From Magicicada septendecula (Eukaryota > Arthropoda > Insecta > Hemiptera > Cicadidae): a stretch of DNA of 64,000 nucleotides. Every line of letters starts with the position of its first letter. Position 1 is the first letter of the stretch. This document shows, one piece after another, positions 31,370 through 42,760 of this stretch. Below the pieces are notes generated by a model. That model was not told where the DNA came from. It saw only the letters and a list, made by a program, of their open reading frames with translations, and did not search any database. Made by a program: the position numbers and the translations under genes. The stretch is from assembly GCA_034769895.1 (NCBI GenBank), contig CM068367.1:315083986-315147985 (forward strand), in the 5' to 3' direction.

Positions 31370-33601
31370 ATGGCAGCAAATATACCAGATTCTGTTAAAA
31401 GATGTGTAGCAATTTTAAAAGCAGCTTCAAATGATACGGAAAAATTTGCAGGATTGTTTATGGTAACAAAGTTAACAAAGAGTGGTGAATTAGATTCGGT
31501 GAGTAAAAAAGTTTTGTTTGAAGCGATTGGCTTTAAATTTTTAAAGAGGCTGCTTCTGTGTCGAGATGTGCCTGATGACTGCCCTCCTTTAGTATATAAA
31601 TCAGTTGCATTATCAATTCTGTCAGCGTTTTGTGCTGAAGAAGAACTTGCAACTAATTCAGATATGCTAAATAATATCCCATTATTTTTGGATATAGTTC
31701 AGCAGGCTGATGCAGATGATTATGATGATAATTTGATTGTAATTAGTGAAGCTTATGACTGTTTACAACATATTGCAGCATATGATCCAGGTCAGAAAGC
31801 TTTATTTGAAGGTGGAGCAGTATCAAAAATGTCTGAAATTTACTCTCAGCAAAGTTTCCAAACTGATGAAGCTCTTAATATATTAGTTACATTAGTTAAA
31901 AGATTTGGTCCAGCCTCTTGGGATGCCCAGAATCCAAAACCTTTTCATGCTTTAGTAACTAAAATAGCTCTTGATTTTGAAACTGATCATAGTGAACGTA
32001 AATTTGAGTTATGTGAGACACTAATAGCTCTACTCTCAAATTGTCAGAGGGATAGTGTTGCTGCTACAGCAAATGAAGAATCCTGGCCAGGTTACATTCA
32101 TAAGGGACTGAATGACATTTTAACAAGTAAAATTGGAAAAGCCCAGCGAGATCCTGCTCTGAAATTAGCTTCAGCTGTGATTGAAGTTCTTGGAATAGAA
32201 TGGTGCCTGACAGATGAAGAAAGGCCAAAAACCTTTTTTCTGCTTCTTATACAACTATGTTCTGTTGAAGTTCGAATGCAGCTGGAGGATCGTAGTTTGA
32301 AACAAATTATTGAAAATGCTGACTTGGTAACTGCATGTTTTGTGTTATTAGAATCAGCAATAACATTCATTGCTGCTGACACAATTGACTTGGAACAGAA
32401 AGAAAAACAACAGATATATACAGCTCTTAAAGGAGCATTTTCAGCTGTTATAACTGTTCTGACAAAAGTATCTCAGGATTTCTCAAAAGATAAAGACAAT
32501 TTAGGCTTAAAAGAAAAAATATTTATTTGTGCTATGATACGTGTGCTAGGAGCATGGTTAGCACAGGAAACTTCAGCAATGAGGAATGCAGTCTATGGTA
32601 TTTTACCGTTCATATTATTTCTTGCGAATGACACTTTTTATGGATATAGATCGCGTTATGTATCAGAAAAGGTCAGAGCTGAATCAAAATCTGGAAACGC
32701 TGAAGTAGATTATGACCCATTAAGTCAAGTAGACATTTTAAGACTTATGCTCCCTGCTTTAATGCATTTAACTGTAGAAGATAAGGGACGTCAAATTATG
32801 TTAGAAGTTAAAGAAGAGGAGGTATTTTTGGAAAGTATGGCTTTTCATTGGTCCATTGTACATTATAAAAAACCACTGGTCCCTAAATCTGAACGTAATA
32901 AAGTACGAACTGGGCCTGAGCCAGAATTGCCTCCAAAACTTCTTGCAGATATGAAAGACTCTAGAGTTGCAATGATCAGTATATGTAATATTTTTATGAA
33001 CATCACTGTGTTGGAACCAAAATTTGTAGAGGAAAGTATTACATTTGTTTCACTGTTAAAATTTATTTTTAATAATTTACCAGAATTGAAAAACATTCCC
33101 GAAAACTTGGTTCTTCATGCAAACATGGCTGTATTAGGACTCTTGTTGTTAAAGCAACAGTCAAAGAAAGTTAAGAAAAATGATTTCTCAATATGCCGCT
33201 ACATACAGTCAACAATACGCTTTTTATGGGATGCATATAATGTTGATGAGTCAAATGACTCAACAACTTTGGTAATTGCTATAAATTACAAGAAATATTG
33301 GATAGAATTAATGGAACTCTGGTTTTTGGGCATGCAGACAATGAGTGCTGTCCTTGCTCTGGTGCCATGGATATCTGAATTTGCAATTGAAAGTGGATGG
33401 GCTGAAGGTGTTATTGACATGCTTCACAAAGTGAAAGTTGGATCACTTCCATCAAATACTAAATCTGCGTATGAAGACTTCTTGTGTCATCTTGTCGATG
33501 CTAATAACACTGTTGTACAAGTACTTAAAAAGCACGATGCTCTTACAGTTTGTCGAAATCATAGATTTATGGAACTTGGGAAAAAATTGTTTGGTGATTA
33601 G
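31370..33601 (+). CDS. Ncdn: Neurochondrin homologue, single exon
   Basis: A 743-residue uninterrupted ORF, close to the 729 residues of human neurochondrin. The start is supported by a good context (GAAAATGGCA) and by the family-like opening (PDSVKRCVAILKAASNDTEKFAGLFMVTKL). Typical family blocks follow: FLKRLL, CPPLVYKSVALSILSAFC, a DN--VISEAYDCLQHIAAYDPGQKALFEGGAV helix pair, then long alpha-helical (ARM/HEAT-like) repeats to the C-terminus. No signal peptide or membrane segment is evident; the protein is cytosolic. In vertebrates it regulates CaMKII and metabotropic glutamate receptor signalling and neurite outgrowth. The insect role is inferred. The absence of introns in a repeat-rich genome is notable. 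Stop is TAG at 33599. Confidence 0.93.
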   Translation: MAANIPDSVKRCVAILKAASNDTEKFAGLFMVTKLTKSGELDSVSKKVLFEAIGFKFLKRLLLCRDVPDDCPPLVYKSVALSILSAFCAEEELATNSDMLNNIPLFLDIVQQADADDYDDNLIVISEAYDCLQHIAAYDPGQKALFEGGAVSKMSEIYSQQSFQTDEALNILVTLVKRFGPASWDAQNPKPFHALVTKIALDFETDHSERKFELCETLIALLSNCQRDSVAATANEESWPGYIHKGLNDILTSKIGKAQRDPALKLASAVIEVLGIEWCLTDEERPKTFFLLLIQLCSVEVRMQLEDRSLKQIIENADLVTACFVLLESAITFIAADTIDLEQKEKQQIYTALKGAFSAVITVLTKVSQDFSKDKDNLGLKEKIFICAMIRVLGAWLAQETSAMRNAVYGILPFILFLANDTFYGYRSRYVSEKVRAESKSGNAEVDYDPLSQVDILRLMLPALMHLTVEDKGRQIMLEVKEEEVFLESMAFHWSIVHYKKPLVPKSERNKVRTGPEPELPPKLLADMKDSRVAMISICNIFMNITVLEPKFVEESITFVSLLKFIFNNLPELKNIPENLVLHANMAVLGLLLLKQQSKKVKKNDFSICRYIQSTIRFLWDAYNVDESNDSTTLVIAINYKKYWIELMELWFLGMQTMSAVLALVPWISEFAIESGWAEGVIDMLHKVKVGSLPSNTKSAYEDFLCHLVDANNTVVQVLKKHDALTVCRNHRFMELGKKLFGD

Positions 33602-34024
33602 AGAAATTACCAACCAGATGTAAATATAAAGCATTTTATAACTTGTAGTGTATAGTGATGATACATTCGTGTGTATGTGTGTTAAACTAAAATCAAAATG
33701 TATATTAAAAGACAAATGTTAAAATATGGATTGACATGTGTAAAAAGACTTCATCCATTTGTTCATTGATTGTCACCAGCTTTAGTCATCAAAATGTGTA
33801 AGGTGAGTAACCTTAAATCTTTTTTACCAGGTACTGAAAACTAAACTTTCTCATAAAGTATACTGTGTGACACATAAAGTAAATATATTGGATTAACAAT
33901 CCAATAGATTGGATTAAATAACTTGGATTAGACAGTACTAGTGCAGTTGTCTTGTTTAGAATGTAGTATTGTAAGAATAGTTTGTACAAATAATGTTGTA
34001 CCCTGTTACTGAATACAAATGTGT

Positions 34025-34030
34025 AATAAA
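34025..34030 (+). terminator. Candidate poly(A) signal of neurochondrin
   Basis: AATAAA about 425 bp after the stop codon. Further AATAAA words near 34177 and 34230 could serve instead. Confidence 0.4.
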
Positions 34031-34439
34031 TGTCAGTAAATGTAGGCCTGTTAGCCAAGTTAAAATTTTCCCACAGAGTTAACTCTGATTATATAATATT
34101 TAATTTAAAATACTATAAACATAAATAAGTCAGTAAAACAAATAGATAGGGAAGAGTACAGGTGTTGTGAGTTAACAATAAAATTAAATTTTCAGGTAAA
34201 CAAATAAATATAGAAATTAATTAAGTTGTATAATAAAACTTGTGTTATTATACTGTACGTCTGTTAATCTGACTTTTTGTGAAAGGTAAAATTTATCTGT
34301 CAAGTTATGATTTTTTCCATTTAGCAAGCCTCTTCTTAATTTATAACTGTAGGCTAATTGAGTATTTGGTTATACATTGTATATCACAGTGATGATATTT
34401 GTTCTGATTTCACAGAATTTATTAAATGATTCACATTTC

Positions 34440-35346
34440 AACTATGAACACTATAATATATATATATATATTACAACACTACAACGAGTTTAATTAATTT
34501 AATGTGCGGCAAATCCTTATGTAACGCTACAACACATTAAATTCGTGTGGTTGATGAATATGGGTATAATCATAATAATAATAACGCTATTTAATCTGGT
34601 TAAAAATCATGTCAATATTTATTGGTAGCATTTCTTATTTGTTTTGCGATTCAAAATCATTATTATTTTCACGTAATTATTACGCATAATTAGTATTCTT
34701 ACATTACACACAAACATATTATATAATCTTATATTCTAATACATTGTTATAAATTTTTATATTGCTCTCAGCTTGCTCATTTCTATTATATTGATTAGGT
34801 TATATAATCTTTTAATTATCTAGGCTCTTTTAATTACTGCATATGCATTGCTTTCTAATAAAATTCTTTAATGACTTTGTCAATTTAGATACTAAAAATT
34901 ATAGATTTCAAATTATAGTTGCTGATAACAATTATCATTAAACAGTCTTACATATTATGTTAATTATTATATAAAAACATATTTACAGTTATACAATTTT
35001 TTGATTCATATTTGAATTGAATTGTCTATTTTTTTCTTTGCTACTTATTGTCTTTTGATTAAGTCTCGGTTTTTAAAGTGTATGGTTATTTGTCACCTTA
35101 TTATTTGTGGTACATCTGCAGCGTGTCCTCTTCGGTCCTTGATACGGGATGCTCCTTTGTCGTCCTGGATTCCTGGAGTCTTGTAGTCCTTCGTCCGTCG
35201 GATTCTCGTACTCTGGATTACTGCATGTATTCGGCTGCTCCCTCGTCATTCGTCATGGCCTCAGATTGCAACTGCTTACACGAACTGATGAGTAGTCTTG
35301 AATTCCTGATTGCGGCTTGTGGTTGATGTACTGTTGTTGTTGCTAT
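34440..35346. other. AT-rich non-coding DNA, LTR-like
   Basis: Starts at an (AT)n run near 34457. T-rich, with a pyrimidine-richer part from 35080. It leads into the tandem repeats at 35347 and a minus-strand TATAAATA at about 35573-35580, an arrangement like an LTR promoter. Ends could not be defined, and ORFs here are not convincing. Confidence 0.3.
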
Positions 35347-35575
35347 GCAGAGTCTCTGGCTGCCATAATAGTTGATCAAGATAACGAAGTTCTAGTTGTC
35401 GAGTAGAGCCTCTGGCTGCCAAGATGATGGAATGAGACAGAGTCGTCCTTGTCAAGCATAGCCTCCGGCTGCTACAATGGTTGATTGAGTAAGAGTTCTA
35501 TTCGTGACGCAGAGCCTCCGGCTGCATCAGTGGTCGAACAAAAAGGAAGAGAATGATGTTAGCGCGTCCCCTGTA
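35347..35575. repeat. Tandem repeat, about 54-bp period, 4 copies
   Basis: The block GCAGAGCCTCCGGCTGC (with small changes) starts at 35347, 35403, 35456 and 35509. Each is followed by a TG-TTGA-like end. Spacings are 56, 53 and 53. A minus-strand TATAAATACAGGGG just to the right suggests these are upstream promoter repeats of an LTR. Confidence 0.7.
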
Positions 35576-35990
35576 TTTATACCCAGGGCGCCAAAATCAT
35601 GTCTCGACAATATTCTGCAGGTTTGATATTGTCGAGAGCATCACTTCTAACCCACGCTTTCTTGTCACACTTAATTTGCTTGTCTTCGCGAATTGCGAAG
35701 TCTTTTGCACATTACCCGATATTCATTCGGTCGGTAATTTATAGGTGTTCATCGTGCACAAACCGTTTTTCTTTATCTTAATTAACATAATTACTATTGA
35801 TTTTTAACTTCCTATAATTACACTTCTTATTCGTTTTGCACTATTTTTTATACAATTATTCGTGCTTTTTAAATACACATTTTGGTGTATTTAGTTTTGT
35901 GCTATTATGCACACAAGTATTATAAATTAAATAAATGCAAATAATTAATATCGTTCCTGAAGGGTTGCCTCTTTTCAGGAATGGACAGGT

Positions 35991-36034
35991 CACACACACA
36001 CACACACACGCGCGCGCGTGTGCGCGCGCGCACA
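35991..36034. repeat. Alternating purine-pyrimidine tract (CA/CG/TG), Z-DNA prone
   Basis: 44 bases of uninterrupted alternation: (CA)n, then (CG)n, TGTG, (CG)n, CAC. Such tracts, especially CG runs, readily adopt left-handed Z-DNA under supercoiling. Confidence 0.85.
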
Positions 36035-36230
36035 TTTTATGTGTGTACACACATACAGAGAGCAGCTGGCGTTATTCACCTGTTCCAACATGAAAGTTAG
36101 GTGTTCCTTTTACAATTCTGCTTGCAAGCTGAACTATTATTATTAACAAAATGCAATATTTATTTATTCTAATTACTTATTTAAATTACTTTGTGCAGTG
36201 CACAGTACCTTATATATTTGTACTGTTGCA

Positions 36231-36387
36231 ATATATATATATTTCAATCACTTTCTGCTACAGTCCGTTTCTTGATATATATATAATACTTTAATATTTA
36301 TAACTAAATTTACCTCAAGATATACTTTTTTCCCTATTAGGAACATGTTTCGAGAGTTCCTGTTCTCTGTTCCTGTTCCTGTTCCTG
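36231..36387 (-). mobile_element. Penelope-like 3' end, minus orientation
   Basis: Follows an (AT)n run. Shares TTTCAATCACTTTCTGCTAC, AGTCCGTTTCTTGAT and the ACCTCAAGATATACTTTTTT block with the 3' end of the full element at 44763-44900. Its right part is a perfect 81-bp inverted partner of 36470-36550. It ends in four TGTTCC hexamers, which replace the coding part. Confidence 0.65.
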
Positions 36388-36457
36388 TTATTACGGTAAC
36401 TTTTTTCGTTGTCATATTGTGACTGTTATTCACTTCTTTGTTTGGTATAGTAACCAA
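36388..36457. repeat. 70-bp direct repeat, copy 1
   Basis: Identical by eye to 36692-36761. Together they bracket the Penelope 3' fragment at 36458-36691, as a long target-site duplication would. Confidence 0.8.
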
Positions 36458-36691
36458 AGGCTGAAGATGAGAGAACAGGAACTCTCGAAACATGTTCCTA
36501 ATAGGGAAAAAAGTATATCTTGAGGTAAATTTAGTTATAAATATTAAAGTAATATATATATATAAATATATATATATAACACCAAATGTTTTATTGTAAT
36601 AGTTATTTTAATTTTTTATACATATGTTGATATTTTTTTGCATGAGTAAGTATTCACAAACGTTTTTATTTTTATATATTTTCATATTTAA
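36458..36691 (+). mobile_element. Penelope-like 3' fragment, plus orientation, with hammerhead-like core
   Basis: Begins with GGCTGAAGA, stem GAGAG/CTCTC and GAAA at 36461-36490. It then runs through the block shared with 44763-44900 in the opposite orientation, an (AT)n run and an A/T-rich tail. Flanked by perfect 70-bp direct repeats. It contains no coding sequence. Confidence 0.65.
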
Positions 36692-36761
36692 TTATTACGG
36701 TAACTTTTTTCGTTGTCATATTGTGACTGTTATTCACTTCTTTGTTTGGTATAGTAACCAA
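36692..36761. repeat. 70-bp direct repeat, copy 2
   Basis: Second copy of 36388-36457. Both start TTATTACGGTAAC and end GGTATAGTAACCAA. Confidence 0.8.
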
Positions 36762-37004
36762 TAGTGACAGTCATTTCTTTTATATTCATATTACATAATA
36801 ATAAAGAATTGAACTAATCAGTAAATATGTTAATAAAATCTTCTGTACACTTTACACATTATCTCTATATACTTGTTACTTAGTTTCATTATGACTGTTA
36901 AATAACTGTATACTCTAAACATATCACATCAGTTAATTTTATACTTTATGTATTATTCATTTTGTTGTACATTGTAGACTTAATAAAACTTATTAAACTT
37001 ATAT

Positions 37005-39931
37005 TGTAACGGTACATACCTTCACCGTACATTTAAAAAAAACAACCATAAGGAATGAAACACTCATTAACTAACACAAGAACACCTAAGAGAGGAATGA
37101 TAAATGAATAACCGTGTACTAAATGTTATATCTGGTCCATTAACTAATTAAAATAATTATATCAGCAAACGAAGAATAATAAATAGTGATGAAGAAGAAA
37201 ATATAGAAGACAACATAATAATGTGACTAACCAAATGACCCAATAGATATGGTAAGTGAGAGGACAAAACCAAGTTATAATGACAACAAACCCTAACAAG
37301 AGACTGAAGATAATATGAATAAACACAAGTAAAGTGATAAGCGAAAAAGAGTTAACAAATTGATTATACAAGGTGCCAATAAGGGTACTAAGAGAGAATG
37401 AAACCAATAAAACAAGGAGGCTACGGAATTAAGAAACAGTAAAGAGACACAGACATAGACAAACTATTAATAAAGATTTGACCATGACAAAAACTCTTTA
37501 TTCTAAGATAAAAATATAATTAATCAACTGTATAAACACAATGAAATAAGATATTGGAAGATAAGAATGAGTTAGTCATCACAGTAATAATAGAATACCA
37601 TGCATGCTTTTAATACAGGCAAATCCAATTAAAATAAATGAAAGAAAACCTAGTAATCACCAGTAGACATGTAAAAATAACGTGAAAAAATAATAAATAA
37701 TGGTTAACAAGGGCAAAAGTGTAAAATAATAACCTTTAAAACATTGAGAGTAGGGAGAAAAGCATAGACCATTGTTGTCAGACAAGGGGGTCCCAAGTAA
37801 CCTCAATTCTGGTACAAATTAACTTGTAATTAGAATAAATTAAGAATAAAACAATGTAAAACTAGTTTAGGTTATACAATAATGAAAATAGACATTATAA
37901 AGACAAACCTAGTGCTACGATTTATTAATTAAAAGTGATATGTGTGGTGTTTAATGTAATTACACAGACTGAAATTGGACAGAAAGATGTACCCATTAAA
38001 CACACTCAGAATTCCCATAATATTGTAAACCAGAAAAGAACAGTGACATAAATGTGTAATGCAATATGTAATACTACTATTATAGTATAAAACAATGATA
38101 ATGAAATATTAAGTAAACCATAATTATGAAAAATTAAGGTAACTGTCTGACTACACTAGATGCAAGAAGTATTGGTGAATTATTCTCAGGCTCATATAAT
38201 AATAGGAGGCTAACCATTATAAAACACTCTTTAGACTGTAAAGACCATTTGTACACAAAAGAACCACTTAAAATTGAGTATATCATTAATCATGAACCAA
38301 ATCATAATGACACACGGCATACTAAGACTATGAATAATAAATAAGACTAAAAACAAGAAACTAATTATATTTGAAGAAAAGCTGAGATATCCAGAAGTTG
38401 TAATGGACATCTCAGAATGACTGTATCACAGTAAAAAATGGACAGAGCAAAATTATTTAAATAAATGAAGTGAATCAAATTGTTCATGCTCTAAGCCAAA
38501 GAAAGCATAGACCAAATACAGTCGATAATCCAGACGTCAAAAATCCGGACCTTGTCCACAGAAAAAAAGACGAATCGGCAGCGGTATCAAAATCGAGATT
38601 CCAAAAAATAGGGAACGTTTTGCGCAAGCTTGTTCAAATTAATTGAATGTCTTTGAGCCTAGACTCTGTGCAGTGTTATAGTAGACGAACGGGTGGAGGA
38701 AAATGTTTTAGATGAAGTTACGTCATTATTAAAGTTAATGCCAGGTTTCAAAGACTGCGACGAAAACGATGGAAGTGAGTGGTTAGAAAGTGATAAAAAT
38801 GACCATAGATATCAAATTTTAAATTATGAAGAAATAACTAACACTATAGCTGAGGTCGAGCCCCCAAACGATAACAAAAACGACGAAAGTGAAGACATCA
38901 CTGATGAGGCATTAGCCGTGCCGATGCATTCAACGCATTGGAAACTGCAATGTTTTGGCTGAAAAAGCAGCCCAAATGGTCTGCTACCCAACTTTTGTTA
39001 CTAAAGAGACTCGGAGGACCTGGCTTCCAATAAACGCATCTCAAGTCTTGTTCAAAAGGAAAAAAAATTGTCTTTTTTCGTAGTTCTTATCTGCGTAATC
39101 AAATTTCTTCAGAATTTGTTATTTAAAAAATGTTTTATACAATATTTGTGTGTGTGTTTGGAATGAATATACCGAAAATGTTCCTAACCTAACGCTGAGT
39201 TTTCGTAAGTACCCCGTCTGTCCTTATACTTTAAGTAGTGATTTTTTGTTTATGTTCGAAAATCCGGACAAATCTATAATCTGGACTGGGTCGAACGCAA
39301 ATTAGTCCGAATTATCGATGCTCTACTGTATTGTAATTTTATTAATTTTAGGCAATTATTGAAGTAGAAATTATCATAAAAGGACTTGAGAGGAACCATA
39401 TGATTGAAATGTAATCACCATTTGTTCAATTTCCATAATTAATCATGTAAAATCATAAGAAATATGTCATAGTCGTAAGTAAAAAACATTAACTTTTTAA
39501 TTATGACACTCACATATGTCTTGTGAGGACTTATTTTAAAGAACAAATCAACTGTAATAACATGGTGTGGCTATATCAAGTATTACTAGTAACGCAAGGA
39601 CGTTAAACCAATTTTAAAAATATTCTGTTTATTTTGGGCAAAACGAGAGCGTCATAATGATACTCTCCACACCAAAGTCATTAACAATTTTCTGCAAATT
39701 AATTACTCCGCCAAGGGAGTGACCTCGCTATAAGGAACAGCAGCAATCTCTAAACCAATGGAATCGATCAAAATCGACCGGGGGGTATGTAATCCCAAAA
39801 TTGGAACAGCGAAGAGGAACAAATTTATTCACACTTCATCTCAGACTAGCGAAGCTATACGACGGCCATTTTCTGTGCACGAAAAAAGTCGAATTCGGAT
39901 CAAATCAGCTGTGCGAGAATAAATGTAAACA
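37005..39931 (+). mobile_element. Candidate LTR of the long-LTR family, interrupted by a Tigger derivative
   Basis: Begins TGTAACGGTAC after ATAT and ends at AAATGTAAACA, directly followed by ATT and TGG. This matches the LTR-end layout AAACA-ATT-TGG of the elements at 5774 and 53749. It is A-rich on the plus strand, as those LTRs are on their coding strand. Without the 810-bp insert at 38519 it would be about 2.1 kb. The putative primer site (TGGTCAACC) is not recognisably tRNA-like, so the call is tentative. Confidence 0.35.
38519..39328 (+). mobile_element. Internally deleted Tigger element keeping only the transposase C-terminus
   Basis: 810 bp flanked by TA on both sides. The ends are CAGTCGATAATCCAGACG and, inverted, CAGTAGAGCATCGATAATTC. 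The interior encodes, from about 38693, a peptide (SLLKLMPGFKDCDEN...) that corresponds to the acidic C-terminal part of the Tigger transposase at 58510-58730. It continues in a second frame as DAFNALETAMFWLKKQ and LLLKRL. The DNA-binding and catalytic domains are gone. It would need transposase from elsewhere. Confidence 0.72.
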
Positions 39932-39934
39932 ATT

Positions 39935-41075
39935 TGGTCAACCTAACCAAAAAATTTTAAGTGGCAGTTCAATGAAAAAACGCTTGTACAATAGCAAATC
40001 ATAATTCCAGAGTGTATAATAAGCTGCAATAAAGTGAATGACAGGAAGTATGGTGTTTAATTATAATTATTGAATTTTAACTGAAAACAGAAAATTTACG
40101 ATTTTACATTGAGACATGGAAATAACCATGAAATCTCGTAGAGGTTAAAAATGAATGAATAAATTAATTAACTTAATGTACTTCATTCACGAACATTAAT
40201 GAACCTTATATGAATTTTTTATAAGAAAAATAAATATTTTTCGACCTATATTATGAAGGTCAACCAACTTAGCGACATAGACAATGAGTTAATATGAGCT
40301 CGAGTATAGGTTATCTAACCTAATGATTCCTATTGTTCCAATGCATAAACAATCAATGAATATTTTGACGAAAGCTATTTAAGGAACAGGTCATAATTGT
40401 TTACCTGACCAGAGTTCAGCATTCAATGGACACGATAACTTATAACAAACTTATATTATAATCATTTATGTATTTTATTATGTATAGGTTAAGGAGTTAC
40501 AGGATATTTTGAATAGATAATACTTTGTATCAACTCAGCATGCCTGAAGTTGCTTTAATGTTGACAACAGTCGAACTCATAATCATATGTTAATAAAAAA
40601 AAAAAACTTTTAATGTCATTTTGTTTATCAATATCAATTCAGTATCCCTGAAGTAAATTTAATGTTGATGATAGTCGAAGATATAACTCCATGTTAATGA
40701 TTTTAGAAAACTTTTAATGTAATTGTTGTTTATACTAATTAATTCCAGCTACTCATGTTAAACAGTAGTGCAGACATTTTCTGTTATGTATCTTGGAGTC
40801 TCAAAGGAACCACTAAGAATTTGTAAACCTACTAAACCAAAATGCAAGGTTATATTTTAAATTTATTTTAAATCAAAATATTTTAATTACCTTGAGATTA
40901 AGAGCTAATAAGTAATAAAGTCAATGACTAACGAGGCAAACAGCCAGTAATAAATATAAAACAATAATTTCCAATGTTCTTTAAAAAAAAATGTTAGTAA
41001 ATTCAAATTGTGTAACAGAAAAAGAGTTGACAACTTTATTTAATAGACAATACTGATACGAGTTAGATTACCATT
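39935..41075. other. AT-rich DNA left of the Sailor element
   Basis: No protein-like ORF is present. It contains a two-copy tandem duplication (40525-40725). It could be internal DNA of the LTR candidate that ends at 39931. Confidence 0.35.
40525..40725. repeat. Two-copy tandem duplication, about 101-bp period
   Basis: TATCAAYTCAG...CCTGAAGT, TTTAATGTTGA and AACTTTTAATGT blocks occur in the same order at about 40528 and 40629. The copies are diverged. Confidence 0.6.
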
Positions 41076-41120
41076 AGTATACACACCGGTACCAATCTGC
41101 GAGCTTGACCTTGACGACAG
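41076..41120 (+). repeat. Left terminal inverted repeat of the Sailor element
   Basis: 45 bp, exact inverse of 44407-44451. Confidence 0.92.
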
Positions 41121-42040
41121 CTGACAAGGACAACAGCTAATAGTCAACTTAAAAATATCGTGCCGTTACTCAATAGGTGACTATTTGCATTACTTTATAC
41201 CAGATCATATTTTAATAGTTTGCGCTCATTTATAACAAATCTTTGGTATACTTAAATTTATACATTTTCTGAGTAGTAGTTGAATACTAAAGCTGTAAAT
41301 TATTAATGTAATTGTAAATTTCTTCAAAGAGGCATCGAATAAGTACGCGAGCGAAAGCATTGATTCATCCAGCGGAGAATGTTTTTTCCAAAGCGATGAC
41401 CTATACTTTTTCTTGCTTAACCGTTTTCTGAAAGTCCAAGTAAAATTTTAAGATCACAATCCGAGAAAGTGTTGAGGAAAGGTTTTGAGATATCAAGGAT
41501 GTAAGCAGAGCGTAGCGGAGCATTAACAGAAAAGACGGGAGCTGTGTTGTGCTTATGTATACATGGTGTGGTGGGGTTTGTCAGCTTGTATGTTATAATA
41601 TTAAACAAACACATACACACACACACACACACATTGTTTTCTTATACGCCTATTTCGTTGAATCAGTATTGTTTAAAATCGTAAAACAAAATTTATAGTT
41701 TATAAACAACGTTGACTATACTGAACAAGTATGAGTCAACGAAATATCCGTTGAAAAAATAAAATAAAATAAATACGAAAAAATTCGTATAGTTTTTTCG
41801 TTGTTTAATATTTCAAACATCAAAATACTCCGATATGAAAACATGAGAGGTCTCTCTCTCTCTCTCTCTTACACACACACGGGCGCGCGCGCGCGGACGC
41901 AACACATAATTCAAAGAATAGGCCAATCTATTGCATACTGAAAATGTAAAACACGTTTTGAAATAAAGTAAATACAAACTAATGTCCTAAACATCGTAAA
42001 TATAACTTACCATAATGTCCAGGACTAACTATATTTAATA

Positions 42041-42565
42041 TTACCTTGTGTATCCAGGTACACTGGTGCTCCTCCTTGCAACTTCAATGTTTCTGTAAAA
42101 ACTACGCATTTCGGGACTCATGGTCCCATCATCAGGTTGATAAAAAACAAGAATCACTCACATGGAGTACGTCAACTTAATAAGAAATAAATAAAAAGTT
42201 TCACTCGCACATACCGCGTGTATACAATTACACAACTACACGATGCGCATCGTATCGGAACTTGCAAGCGACTAACCGTTACGCGTCGCACTATCTCTAC
42301 CTTTATCTATGTGTTGTTCCAACACGCGTATGGCCGTGTCATACAGTCCGTTGGACTTAAAAGAAAGCTTGTCGTTCAAGAGCTGATTACCTTGGGTTTT
42401 TGAGGCCTTATAAATTTCAAATTCTTCCAGCGCGTCCATAAGCCTGCCCTTTTTACAGAAATGCAACGGCTTGAAGCTACTTTGAAAACACAATATGTAT
42501 GTCCAGGACACTCGGGACTTTGTTTTTATGAGCTTCTGTTGTTTCCAACAAACACTCGATTTCAT
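42041..42565 (-). pseudogene. Penelope-like element, 5'-truncated 3' fragment inside the Sailor element
   Basis: The ORF at 42272-42565 ends in PLHFCKKGRLMDALEEFEIYKA...LLNDKLSFKSNGLYDTAI, like the end of the GIY-YIG region of Penelope proteins (compare IWENLQIYKH at 45020 in the larger element). Downstream on the same strand at 42109-42135 is a hammerhead-like core (CTGATGA, stem GGGAC/GTCCC, GAAA), typical of a Penelope 3' end. It is heavily 5'-truncated: no reverse transcriptase is present. It lies in the transposon's 3' untranslated part, so it need not harm the transposase. Confidence 0.68.
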
Positions 42566-42760
42566 TGTGCTATTTTTCGTAAAAAATGCATTAAAGTAAA
42601 CAATGCATACAAGTTATTTACATATAACGATGTCTAAATACACGTTTGTCGTAAGAGTTTCAGGGTAAATTAATACAGTAAATAAAATTGGAAACATAAT
42701 AGACGCACTACTAAAACGCACTATCTAAATTATTACGACTGATGTCTACTGAACTTCCTT

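Noticed and set aside
37162-37407. Hydrophobic minus-strand ORF in the LTR candidate
   Set aside because: Leu/Phe-rich translation of A-rich LTR DNA read on the antisense strand; similar ones occur at 61581 and 61904.
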